Below are positions 8,954-16,608 of a stretch of DNA of 64,000 nucleotides, one piece after another. A model generated the notes under the pieces. It made no database searches, had not been told where the DNA came from, and worked only from the letters and a program-made list of their open reading frames with translations. This stretch comes from Alphaproteobacteria bacterium (GTDB taxonomy: Bacteria > Myxococcota_A > UBA796 > GCA-2862545). Positions within the stretch are counted from its first letter, which is position 1; the number at the start of each line of letters is the position of its first letter. The position numbers and the translations under genes were made by a program. Where the stretch lies: the NCBI GenBank assembly GCA_020632925.1, contig JACKER010000016.1:171616-235615 (forward strand). Direction: 5' to 3'.

Positions 8954-9745
8954 GTGCTTCTGGAAGGTGCGCTGTTCGCTGCAGGGTTGACGCTGACGGT
9001 GGTGCTCGGCGCACCGGTGGCCAGCAGGCTCGCCCGGCCCACCACCTGGTCCTGGCTCAAGCGGCCCGTCGCCCAGGTCCCGGACCGACCGAGGATCGAG
9101 ACCCCGCGCGCCTTCGCACCCCTCGATCTCGGCCCGGATCCGATGCGCTGGCCCTCGCAGCGCCCGTGGGCCGCGAGCCCGATCCCCGAGCCCCAGTGGC
9201 CCTCGCAGTCCTGGGACGACGAGCACTTCGGCGCGCACTGGCGCAGGGCGGACGCTGCCGCTCCCCCGCCGCCGGTCTCGCAGATGGCACCAGGGGCATC
9301 GACGCCAGCGCTGTGGGCGGCGGAAGAGCAGTTCTTCAAGCTCGACCCCCTCCAGCCCCGGCTGCAGGAGGCGGAGCGAGCGGAACCTCCGCCCCCGCCA
9401 CGTCCGCAGCCGACCGCGGCCAGGCCGGCGAAGCAGCCCCAGGCGGCGCGCAAGCCCGCTCCCCAGGCGCAGAAGGCGGCGCAGCCCAAGCCGCAGCAGC
9501 GTCCGCAGCAGCCTACCGCCACCAAGCCCGTCCCGAAGCCCGCCGCCAGGCCCGCGACGCCCAAGGCCGCGCCGAAGGCCGCACCCAGGCCCGCGAGTGC
9601 GGCCGGCGTTCCGGACAAGGCCGAGCTGGAGGCCATGGTGGCGCAGATCGGGCTGGCGGCGACCGTCCAGAAGATCATGGAGCGTACGGGCTGGGACTTC
9701 CGCCAGGCGGCCCAGCACCTCGCACGCATTCGTCAGGGACAGTAA
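8954..9745 (+). CDS. Membrane-anchored Pro/Ala/Lys-rich protein, unknown function
   Basis: A 263-residue protein with an N-terminal hydrophobic anchor (LFAAGLTLTVVLGAPVAS, about residues 7-24), a mid-region of Pro, Ala, Lys and Gln repeats (e.g. KPQQRPQQPTATKPVPKP) that should be unfolded, and a compact C-terminal segment of about 45 residues starting DKAELEAMVAQIG that may form helices. No family recognised. The design (anchor, long flexible spacer, small end domain) suggests a periplasm-spanning or cytoplasmic tether. The start is GTG 8954, preceded by AAGGGGAGGG. It lies between two kinase genes on the same strand. Confidence 0.6.
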   Translation: MLLEGALFAAGLTLTVVLGAPVASRLARPTTWSWLKRPVAQVPDRPRIETPRAFAPLDLGPDPMRWPSQRPWAASPIPEPQWPSQSWDDEHFGAHWRRADAAAPPPPVSQMAPGASTPALWAAEEQFFKLDPLQPRLQEAERAEPPPPPRPQPTAARPAKQPQAARKPAPQAQKAAQPKPQQRPQQPTATKPVPKPAARPATPKAAPKAAPRPASAAGVPDKAELEAMVAQIGLAATVQKIMERTGWDFRQAAQHLARIRQGQ

Positions 9746-9835
9746 GGTGGGACGGATCGAGGCCGTTCGGTGGTTGGATGGTCTGGGTCCGGTCAGCGCG
9801 ATCCTCTTCGAGAGAACCGTCCGGCGAGCCGACAC

Positions 9836-11521
9836 GTGAGCGATTCCACCACGACATCGCCGATCATCGGCGACCAGCGCAAGTACCACATCACCGGCAT
9901 CCTGGGACAGGGTGGCTTCGGGACGGTGTACCGCGCGCGGCTCGAGGGGACCGAAGGGTTCCACAAGGACGTGGCGATCAAGATCCTGCGGGACGCCGAG
10001 CCCCCCGCGGACATCCTGGCGCGCTTCCGCGACGAGGCCCGCATCCTGGGGCTGGTCCGCAACCCCCACGTCGTGAGCGTCGACCCGCCGGTCAAGCTCG
10101 GTGGCCGTTGGGCCGTCGTGATGGAGTACGTCGACGGCGCGAGCTGCGAGGAGATGCTGCAGGTCGGCGTGCTGCCGCCCTCCATCGTCCTCGAGATCGC
10201 GGAGATCGTCGCGACCACGCTGACCCACCTGTACGAGGCGCTCGACGACCAGGACCGCCCGCTGCACCTCGTGCACCGCGACCTCAAGCCGTCCAACATC
10301 CAGGTCACGCCCACCGGGCACGTGAAGCTGCTCGACTTCGGGGTGGCGCGCGCCAACTTCGAGATGCGCGAGACCGAGACGGTCGCCCAGATCGGTGGCA
10401 CGCCGGGGTACATCGCCCCCGAGCGCCTCGAGGGTCACGACGGTCCAGAGGGCGACATCTACTCGCTCGGCGTCGTGATGCACCGGCTGGCGACGCGTCA
10501 GCGGCCCCCACCGCTGAACATCGCGGCGCTCCCGCAGGCCGCGCCCGACAGCCCCTCGAAGCTCCTGGGCAACAGCGCCCTGCTCGAGGACCCGCGGGTC
10601 AAGGCGCTCGTGGAGCTCGCGGCCGAGCTGCGCAACCCCGACCACACCACACGCCCGACGGGGCCCGAGGTGGCCGAGAAGTGCCGTGCGCTCCGCGCGA
10701 CCTTCACGAACGCACCCGAGCTCCGGACGTGGGCGCGCGAACGCGTGGGGGCCGCGCCGAAGAAGGCGCCGGACGAGATGGTGGGCCGGACCCTGTCCGA
10801 GACCATGTCTCACATCACGCGGCGCATGCGGCTCGAGGCCGAGCGGACGCGCGAGCCGCGCAGCGAAGGCGATCCCGTGCTGGCGTTCGGCTTCGCGTCC
10901 ATCCTGTTCGGGCTCTTCGTCGCGTTCCTGGGGCTGCTCCTCATCGCGGGACTGGGCGCCTGGTACGTGAAGGACCCCACGGGCTTCGAGCGGATGGTGG
11001 CGGGCCTGTCGTCGTCGCCCACCGAGCCCGTTCCCCAGCCGGCCGTCCCGGTCGTCCCGGAGCCGCTGGTGGACGATGGCGCCACCGATGCCGCGGACCC
11101 GGACCACCCGGAAGACGGAACTTCCGTCGAGAGCCCCGAGCCGCAGGTGGAGCCCGCCCCTGACCCCGCGGAGCCGACCCCCGCGCCGGCCACCCCGGCC
11201 CCCGATCCCAAGCCGACGGTGAAGCCGACCGCGAAGCCCACGCCGAAGCCCTCCCCGAGACCCGATCCGAAGCCCGAACCCGCGCCTGCGCCGCCCTCGG
11301 TCGAGACGGGAACGGTCTCCATCCAGGGGGATGCCACCGCCGTGCAGCTGATCTGCGCGGGCAAGAGCTTTGGCGCGGGCACCGTGCCTGCGGGCACCTG
11401 CGACGTGATCGCGACGTTCGGGAGCGGCAGCCCGGTGCCGGCGGGGAAGGTGACCGTGCCCGCCGGCGGCACCCTGACCCTACAATGTGCTTCCAGCTTC
11501 CAGCGCTGCAGGCCGAAGTGA
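9836..11521 (+). CDS. Transmembrane Ser/Thr kinase with Cys-pair PEGA-like tail
   Basis: First gene of cassette 1. The 561-residue protein has ATP lysine K49, catalytic loop HRDLKPSN 147-154 and DFG 167-169, then a membrane segment (about 347-375, SILFGLFVAFLGLLLIAGLG), a Pro/Lys stalk (KPTAKPTPKPSPRPDPKPEP) and a 70-residue outer domain (about 492-561) with VPAGTCDVIATF and the end LQCASSFQRCRPK. The outer domain resembles a PEGA-type beta fold and matches the tail of the kinase at 57872, including the closing cysteine pair. I start it at GTG 9836; an upstream in-frame GTG start at 9770 is less likely. It is followed by tandem repeats and a hairpin protein gene. Confidence 0.88.
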   Translation: MSDSTTTSPIIGDQRKYHITGILGQGGFGTVYRARLEGTEGFHKDVAIKILRDAEPPADILARFRDEARILGLVRNPHVVSVDPPVKLGGRWAVVMEYVDGASCEEMLQVGVLPPSIVLEIAEIVATTLTHLYEALDDQDRPLHLVHRDLKPSNIQVTPTGHVKLLDFGVARANFEMRETETVAQIGGTPGYIAPERLEGHDGPEGDIYSLGVVMHRLATRQRPPPLNIAALPQAAPDSPSKLLGNSALLEDPRVKALVELAAELRNPDHTTRPTGPEVAEKCRALRATFTNAPELRTWARERVGAAPKKAPDEMVGRTLSETMSHITRRMRLEAERTREPRSEGDPVLAFGFASILFGLFVAFLGLLLIAGLGAWYVKDPTGFERMVAGLSSSPTEPVPQPAVPVVPEPLVDDGATDAADPDHPEDGTSVESPEPQVEPAPDPAEPTPAPATPAPDPKPTVKPTAKPTPKPSPRPDPKPEPAPAPPSVETGTVSIQGDATAVQLICAGKSFGAGTVPAGTCDVIATFGSGSPVPAGKVTVPAGGTLTLQCASSFQRCRPK

Positions 11522-11658
11522 ATCGACTCACGGTTGTCGTGCGTGAGGGCGGAAAAGGCGCTTGCGCCCCGCTCTCTCGCGCGGCAATCGTGAGGAGATT
11601 CTTCGTCAAGGCCCGCGACTGCGGGCCGCGGAGGCCGAGAATCGGCCGGAGTAACCAG
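11521..11658. repeat. Tandem repeat, copy 1 (138 bp), hairpin-rich
   Basis: First of two adjacent, nearly identical units filling the gap between the kinase and hairpin-protein genes of cassette 1. It starts AATCGACTCACGG at the kinase stop. Potential stems: CTCACG/CGTGAG (11527-11547), GGCGC/GCGCC (11557-11568), CTCGCG/CGTGAG (11576-11594, one G-T pair), CCCGC/GCGGG (11612-11625) and GGCCGA/TCGGCC (11633-11647). No convincing coding content. Confidence 0.85.
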
Positions 11659-11797
11659 AATCGACTCACGGTTGTCGTGCGTGAGGGCGGAAAAAGGCGC
11701 TTGCGCCCCGCTCTCTCGCGCGGCAATCGCGAGGAGATTCTTCGTCAAGGACCGCGAATGCGGGCCGCGGAGGCCGAGAATCGGCCGGAGTGACCTG
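11659..11797. repeat. Tandem repeat, copy 2 (139 bp), hairpin-rich
   Basis: Second unit, differing from copy 1 by one extra A in an A-run, a few substitutions and the last bases. In the third stem the copy 2 sequence reads CTCGCG/CGCGAG, turning the G-T pair of copy 1 into G-C, so the stem is kept. In the fourth stem copy 2 has CCGC/GCGG, one pair shorter. A partial third unit (AATCGA) follows at 11798 and runs into the start of the next gene at 11803. Confidence 0.85.
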
Positions 11798-11802
11798 AAT
11801 CG

Positions 11803-12603
11803 ATGATTGTGATCTGGCTCTCCGCGTCCCTGGCTCACGCCGGCTGCGACGTCGCCACGCTCCAGAGCTCGGTCGAGAAGGCCGAGAACACCTTCGTCCA
11901 GATGGACGAGGACGGCTTCGCGAAAGCGGTCGTCCTGACCCGCAACACCCTCGACTGCCTCACCGAGCCGCTGACGCCGGTGAGCGCGGCCGGCTTCCAT
12001 CGGGTGAACGCCCTCGAGGCCTTCCTCCGCGGCGATCACGCGAAGACGATCGTCCACTTCCAGGCGGTTCGTGGGTCCCAGCCAGGGTACGAGCTGCCGG
12101 ACGAGATCGCGCCCGAGGGGCATCCGCTCCGCGTGGACTTCGACAAGTCGTCGCAGTTCTCCGACGCCGGTCGGTTTCCGCTCGATCCCCCGGAGACGGG
12201 CTGGCTCCTGATCGACGGCTCGCGTGCGACCGAGGCGCCCGGCGGGCGTCCGTTCATCTTCCAGTGGGTCCAGGGAGCCGGCCAGATCGGGAAGAGCGGC
12301 TGGGTCGACGTGGGCGCCGCGCTGCCGTCGTACCCGGTGAAGGTCGAGGCTCCGCCTCCGGTGGTGGAGGAGCCCAAGAAGGGCGGCGGGAAGGCGCTCA
12401 CCTGGGTGGGGCTCACCACGACCGCCGTGGGCGCTGGCCTGTACGGCGTCGCGTTCGTGACCCGCGGCCAGTACGACGACGCGGTGCAGGCCGGCGACGA
12501 GGCGAGGATCCGCTCCTCGCACACCACGACGAATGTGCTCGCGGGCTCGGGCGTGGCCCTGCTCGGCGGCGGCGCGACGCTCACGCTGATCGGCGTCTTC
12601 TGA
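11803..12603 (+). CDS. Envelope helical-hairpin protein of kinase cassette 1
   Basis: A 266-residue protein with a short signal peptide (MIVIWLSASLAHAG), an alpha-helical N-terminal half that looks TPR-like (ENTFVQMDEDGFAKAVV..., with a Cys that could pair), a beta-like middle (GWLLIDGSRATEAPGGRPF), then a proline linker and two C-terminal hydrophobic helices (LTWVGLTTTAVGAGLYGVAF and VLAGSGVALLGGGATLTLIG) around a polar loop. Its paralogue at 59599 shares the start MI.W, the phrase ALPSYP before the linker and the same two-helix end. I do not recognise a named family. Placement after a kinase in both copies suggests the two work together at the inner membrane. Confidence 0.72.
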   Translation: MIVIWLSASLAHAGCDVATLQSSVEKAENTFVQMDEDGFAKAVVLTRNTLDCLTEPLTPVSAAGFHRVNALEAFLRGDHAKTIVHFQAVRGSQPGYELPDEIAPEGHPLRVDFDKSSQFSDAGRFPLDPPETGWLLIDGSRATEAPGGRPFIFQWVQGAGQIGKSGWVDVGAALPSYPVKVEAPPPVVEEPKKGGGKALTWVGLTTTAVGAGLYGVAFVTRGQYDDAVQAGDEARIRSSHTTTNVLAGSGVALLGGGATLTLIGVF

Positions 12604-12647
12604 CAGACCGCGACCGCTTCGATAGAATGGCCCATGTGGAGGGGTAT

Positions 12648-13700
12648 GTGCGCCCACTCGCCCTGCTGACGCTCACCGGCTGCCCGTTCATCTTCGAGCC
12701 CCCCGACCTGTCGAACGTCGACGGCGGCTCGGACACCGACACGGACGTCTTCACCGACACCGACGCGGACGCGGACGCCGATACGGACAGCGACACGGAC
12801 AGCGACACCGACGCCGACACGGACAGCGACACCGACGCCGACACGGACAGCGATACGGACGCCGACACGGACAGCGACACCGACACGGGCATCCCGGGCG
12901 ACCCGCCCAGCGTCGTGGCGCTCCACGTGATCCCGCACTTCGACGACGCACGCCTCGAGTTCTCGATCGCCGACGTGGACGGGGACCTGATCGGCGGGAA
13001 CATCGAGTTCTCCGACGGCACCAACGTGTTCGTGAAGCAGATCCCGGGCGACCTCGACGTCTGGGATCAGTTCGGGACCTCGATGGTCACGGTGCCGCAG
13101 CCGGTGAACCGCTTCCAGTGCGGCATCGACATGGTCCAGAACTGGACGGCGCGGGCCACCGACTTCGCGGGCCATCGCGGCGCGAGCTTCCCCGTCACGC
13201 TGACCGTCCCGAGCTACGGCGTGCTGCCCGACCGCAACAACAACTGGCCGCAGGCGTCGCACCAGGAGTGGCAGAACCAGGATCCTCCGCTGCACGCCTG
13301 CACCCAGTACGAGGACGACCCCACCAACGCCGCGTCGATCAACACCGACCTGCGCAACGAGGTCGAGGGGATGTTCCTCGACGTGGCGTCGGCCTCCACC
13401 CTGCGCGCCGAGATCCGGTGGATGCCCGCAGCGGACTTCGACGTCATCGTGTACGTCCTGAACTCGAACCGGGGGACGGTCGACAACAACGGTGACGGGG
13501 TGGCCGACACGACGGGGACGTGCAGCGCGGTCGGGAACCCGGGGACCACCAACGTCGCCGCGAAGGACCAGGGGCCCGAGACCTGTGGGTGGAACGCGGG
13601 CGCGAACACGCACTTCCTGGTCGATCCGCAGTACTTCCCGTGGCTGCTCCAGCAGGGCACCCCGCCGTACACGATGTCGGTCCTGGTGTCTCCGAACTGA
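12648..13700 (+). CDS. Lipoprotein with Asp-rich repeat stalk (cassette 1)
   Basis: The lipoprotein signal is short: VRPLALLTLTGC with lipobox LTGC. I chose GTG 12648 because GGAGGGG lies just upstream and because the cassette 2 lipoprotein starts in the same style (VRR...MTGC); ATG 12627 is an alternative. After the Cys comes a stretch of about 55 residues of D-T-D-S and D-T-D-A repeats, extremely acidic, then a beta-rich domain with about six cysteines that is likely outside the cytoplasm. The acidic repeats could bind Ca2+ or act as an extended spacer at the cell surface. The exact function is unknown. It is the third gene of cassette 1. Confidence 0.75.
   Translation: MRPLALLTLTGCPFIFEPPDLSNVDGGSDTDTDVFTDTDADADADTDSDTDSDTDADTDSDTDADTDSDTDADTDSDTDTGIPGDPPSVVALHVIPHFDDARLEFSIADVDGDLIGGNIEFSDGTNVFVKQIPGDLDVWDQFGTSMVTVPQPVNRFQCGIDMVQNWTARATDFAGHRGASFPVTLTVPSYGVLPDRNNNWPQASHQEWQNQDPPLHACTQYEDDPTNAASINTDLRNEVEGMFLDVASASTLRAEIRWMPAADFDVIVYVLNSNRGTVDNNGDGVADTTGTCSAVGNPGTTNVAAKDQGPETCGWNAGANTHFLVDPQYFPWLLQQGTPPYTMSVLVSPN
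12732..12887. repeat. Asp-codon tandem repeat inside lipoprotein gene
   Basis: Imperfect repeats of GACNNN hexamers, with a clear 24-bp unit (GACACGGACAGCGACACCGACGCC type) repeated in the second half. They encode the D-T-D-S/D-T-D-A stalk. Such repeats can change length by slippage in frame, altering stalk length without breaking the gene. Confidence 0.8.
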
Positions 13701-13743
13701 CGCCAGGTGGTGTTAGACGGCTCCTCCGCCCAGGGAGTCGCCC

Positions 13744-16608
13744 ATGAAGCAGGTGCTGCACCTCCAGGTGAACGGCGAGGACGTCGAGGTCGCCGCGCCG
13801 CCCCACTGGACCTTGCTCGAGGTGCTCCGGTACGGGCTGGGCCTGACCGGGTCCAAGCAGGGCTGCGACAAGGGCGACTGCGGGGCCTGCACCGTGCTCG
13901 TCGACGGTGAGCCCGTGCTCGCGTGCTGCACGCTGGCCGCCGCCACGGAGGGCTCCGGGATCCGGACCGTGGAGGGACTCGCCGACAAGGGCGGTCCGTC
14001 GCGCGTACAGCGCGCGTTCGACGCCTGCGGCGCGCTGCAGTGCGGGTTCTGCCAGCCGGGGATGATCGTGAGCGCCACGGCGCTCCTCGAGCGCAACCCC
14101 GATCCGTCCCTGGCCGAGGTCAAGCAGGCGCTGTCGGGGAACCTGTGCCGCTGCACCGGGTACACCAAGATCTTCGACGCCGTGCTCGCGGCCGCGAAGG
14201 ACCGGGTGCCCGGCATGCGCGCGGACGGCTCGGTGCCCATGGCCTACGGAACGCCCACCGACGGCTTCCGCTACGTGGGTGCCCGGGGGCGGAAGGCCGA
14301 CGCGATCGGCAAGGCCACGGGCAGCGCGAAGTACACCGACGATCTGACGCTGCCCCGCATGGCGCACGGGCGCATCCTGCGGTCGCCCCACGCGCACGCG
14401 CGCATCCGCTCGATCGACACCTCCCGCGCCGAGGCGCTCCCGGGCGTGTTCGCGGTGGTCACCGGTGCCGAGATGCCGCACGCCTTCTGCGTCATCCCGT
14501 GGACGCCCGACGAACACGCGCTCGCCGTGGACAAGGTCCGGTACGTCGGGGACGGCGTGGCGGCGGTGGCCGCCGTCGACGAGGACACCGCCGATCGCGC
14601 GCTCGCGTTGATCGACGTCGACTACGAGGTGCTCGACGCCGTCCTGAGCCCCACGGAGGCCGAGGCCCCCGGCGCGCCGCTGGTCCACGACCGGGACTGG
14701 AAGGACCGGCCTCGGCAGGACAACGTCTGCAAGGAGGTCGAGCTCGCGTTCGGCGACGTGGACGGCGCCCTGAAGGACGCTGCGGTCGTCGTCGACGGCG
14801 AGTGGCACTACTCGGGCTCCACGCACGCCGCGATCGAGCCGCACTGCGCGCTCGCCGAGTGGTCGGCGGACGGCGACCTCACGCTGTGGTCCAGCACCCA
14901 GGTCATGCACTACCTCCACCGCGAGCTGGCGCGGGTGCTCGACGTGCCCGAGGCGAAGATCCGGGTGGTCCAGCCGGTGCTCGGCGGCGCGTTCGGCGGC
15001 AAGTCCGAGCCCTTCGACCTCGAGTTCTGCGCTGCCGCGCTCGCGCGGAAAGCAGGTCGTCCCGTCAAGATCCTCTACACCCGCGAAGAGGTCTTCTACG
15101 CCCATCGCGGGCGCCACCCGATGGACTTCCGCTTCCGCATCGCGGCCGACGCCCAGGGCCACGTGACCGCGGTCGACAACGACATCGTGCTCGATGGCGG
15201 GGCGTACCACTCGTTCGGGCTGGTCACGACCTACTACGCGGGCCAGCTGCTGCCGGGACCCATCCGGTTCGGGACCTACCGGTTCAAGAGCCGCCGGGTG
15301 TACACGAACAAGCCCTGCTGCGGTCCCAAGCGCGGGCACGGCTCGGTCCAGCCCCGCTTCCCGCTCGAGACCGCGCTCGACGAGGTCGCGGAGAAGCTCG
15401 GGCTCGATCCCATCGAGATCCGTCGCCGCAACGCGATGCGTGCCGGCGAGCACACCGTCAACGGCCAGCTCGTGCCCTCGTGCGGCGTGCTCGGCTGCCT
15501 GGACGCGGTCGAGGCCGCGAGCGGCTGGAAGCAGCGCCACGGCAAGCTCCCGTTCGGGCGCGGGCTCGGCGTCGCGACGAGCATGTACATCAGCGGCACC
15601 GCGTACCCGATCTACCCCAACGAGATGCCCCAGTCCGGCGTGCAGATCCTCGCGGACCGCTCGGGGCGGCTCACGGTGTTCACGGGCACCAACGACATCG
15701 GGCAGGGCAGCAGCGGCGCCATCGCCTTCGTGGTCGCGGAGGAGACGGGCATCCACCCCGACCAGATCCGGGTGATCGCCGGCGACACCGATCTGACGCC
15801 GGTCGATCTGGGCTCGTACAGCTCTCGTGTGACGTACATGGCGGGGCTCGCGGCCCAGGAGGCCGGGCGCGCCATGCGCGACGTGATGGTCCGGGCGGCC
15901 GCCAAGCACTGGGACACCACGCCGTCGGACATCCTCGTGCTGCCCGGGAAGTACCTCCTGATCTCGGACCCCGAGAAGCAGCTCGACACCGCGCACGTCC
16001 TCCGGCTGGCGGAGGCGCTGCTCGGCACCCCGGTCTCCACGGGCGGCGGCTACCGGACACGGAAGCTCGGCGGCGACTACCGCGGAGGCACCATCGGCGC
16101 GTCGCCGGCGTACAGCGCGACCGCGCACGTCGCCGAGGTCTGCGTCGACACCGAGACCGGGCACGTGAAGGTCGAGCGCATCTGGGCCGCCCACGACTGC
16201 GGACGGGCGCTCAACCCGGTGATGGTCGAGGGGCAGATCGAGGGCTCGGTCTACATGGGGATGTCCGAGGCGGTCCTCGAGGACCAGGCCTTCCACCTCG
16301 GGATGGAGAAGCGACGAGCGATGCCCGGCCGCGACCGGACGCGGGGGATGCACATCGGACCGAACCTGCTCGACTACCGCATCGCCACCAGCCTCGACAC
16401 GCCGGACATCGACGCGTTCGTGGTCGAGTCGGTCGATCCCGGCGGACCCTACGGGGCCAAGGAAGCAGGGGAGGGGCCGCTGCACCCGGCGATCCCGGCG
16501 GTCGCGAACGCGATCTGGGACGCGGTGGGGATCCGCATGAGGACGATGCCCTTCACGCCGGAGCGGGTGCTCGCTGCGCTCCGCGCCGGCGCGGCGGAGG
16601 TGGCCTGA
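13744..16608 (+). CDS. Molybdenum hydroxylase, fused 2Fe-2S and Mo-binding subunits (4-hydroxybenzoyl-CoA reductase type)
   Basis: A 954-residue xanthine oxidase family protein. The N-terminus is a two-cluster 2Fe-2S subunit: C41, C46, C49, C61 for the first cluster and C100, C103, C135, C137 for the second (CGFCQPG, CRCTGY). From about residue 185 the Mo-cofactor subunit follows, with VLGGAFGGKSEPFD and the catalytic-region phrase PYGAKEAGEGPLHP, which is the version seen in 4-hydroxybenzoyl-CoA reductase large subunits. In studied HcrABC enzymes these are separate proteins; here they are one chain. The next gene encodes the FAD subunit and overlaps by one base (TGATG). The substrate is inferred as an aromatic acyl-CoA, not proven. 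Start ATG 13744. Confidence 0.88.
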   Translation: MKQVLHLQVNGEDVEVAAPPHWTLLEVLRYGLGLTGSKQGCDKGDCGACTVLVDGEPVLACCTLAAATEGSGIRTVEGLADKGGPSRVQRAFDACGALQCGFCQPGMIVSATALLERNPDPSLAEVKQALSGNLCRCTGYTKIFDAVLAAAKDRVPGMRADGSVPMAYGTPTDGFRYVGARGRKADAIGKATGSAKYTDDLTLPRMAHGRILRSPHAHARIRSIDTSRAEALPGVFAVVTGAEMPHAFCVIPWTPDEHALAVDKVRYVGDGVAAVAAVDEDTADRALALIDVDYEVLDAVLSPTEAEAPGAPLVHDRDWKDRPRQDNVCKEVELAFGDVDGALKDAAVVVDGEWHYSGSTHAAIEPHCALAEWSADGDLTLWSSTQVMHYLHRELARVLDVPEAKIRVVQPVLGGAFGGKSEPFDLEFCAAALARKAGRPVKILYTREEVFYAHRGRHPMDFRFRIAADAQGHVTAVDNDIVLDGGAYHSFGLVTTYYAGQLLPGPIRFGTYRFKSRRVYTNKPCCGPKRGHGSVQPRFPLETALDEVAEKLGLDPIEIRRRNAMRAGEHTVNGQLVPSCGVLGCLDAVEAASGWKQRHGKLPFGRGLGVATSMYISGTAYPIYPNEMPQSGVQILADRSGRLTVFTGTNDIGQGSSGAIAFVVAEETGIHPDQIRVIAGDTDLTPVDLGSYSSRVTYMAGLAAQEAGRAMRDVMVRAAAKHWDTTPSDILVLPGKYLLISDPEKQLDTAHVLRLAEALLGTPVSTGGGYRTRKLGGDYRGGTIGASPAYSATAHVAEVCVDTETGHVKVERIWAAHDCGRALNPVMVEGQIEGSVYMGMSEAVLEDQAFHLGMEKRRAMPGRDRTRGMHIGPNLLDYRIATSLDTPDIDAFVVESVDPGGPYGAKEAGEGPLHPAIPAVANAIWDAVGIRMRTMPFTPERVLAALRAGAAEVA

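Noticed and set aside
11485..11793. Small protein encoded across the tandem repeats (102 codons)
   Set aside because: It starts inside the kinase gene and repeats itself only because the DNA repeats; the extra A in copy 2 shifts its frame relative to copy 1, so the two halves differ.
11521..11797. CRISPR array
   Set aside because: Only two long units of 138/139 bp directly adjacent with no spacers; no cas gene nearby.
12581..13024. Minus-strand frame with VSVSASVSLSVS repeats, looking like a surface repeat protein
   Set aside because: It is the antisense reading of the Asp-repeat stretch in the lipoprotein gene; it has no ribosome site and no signal peptide.
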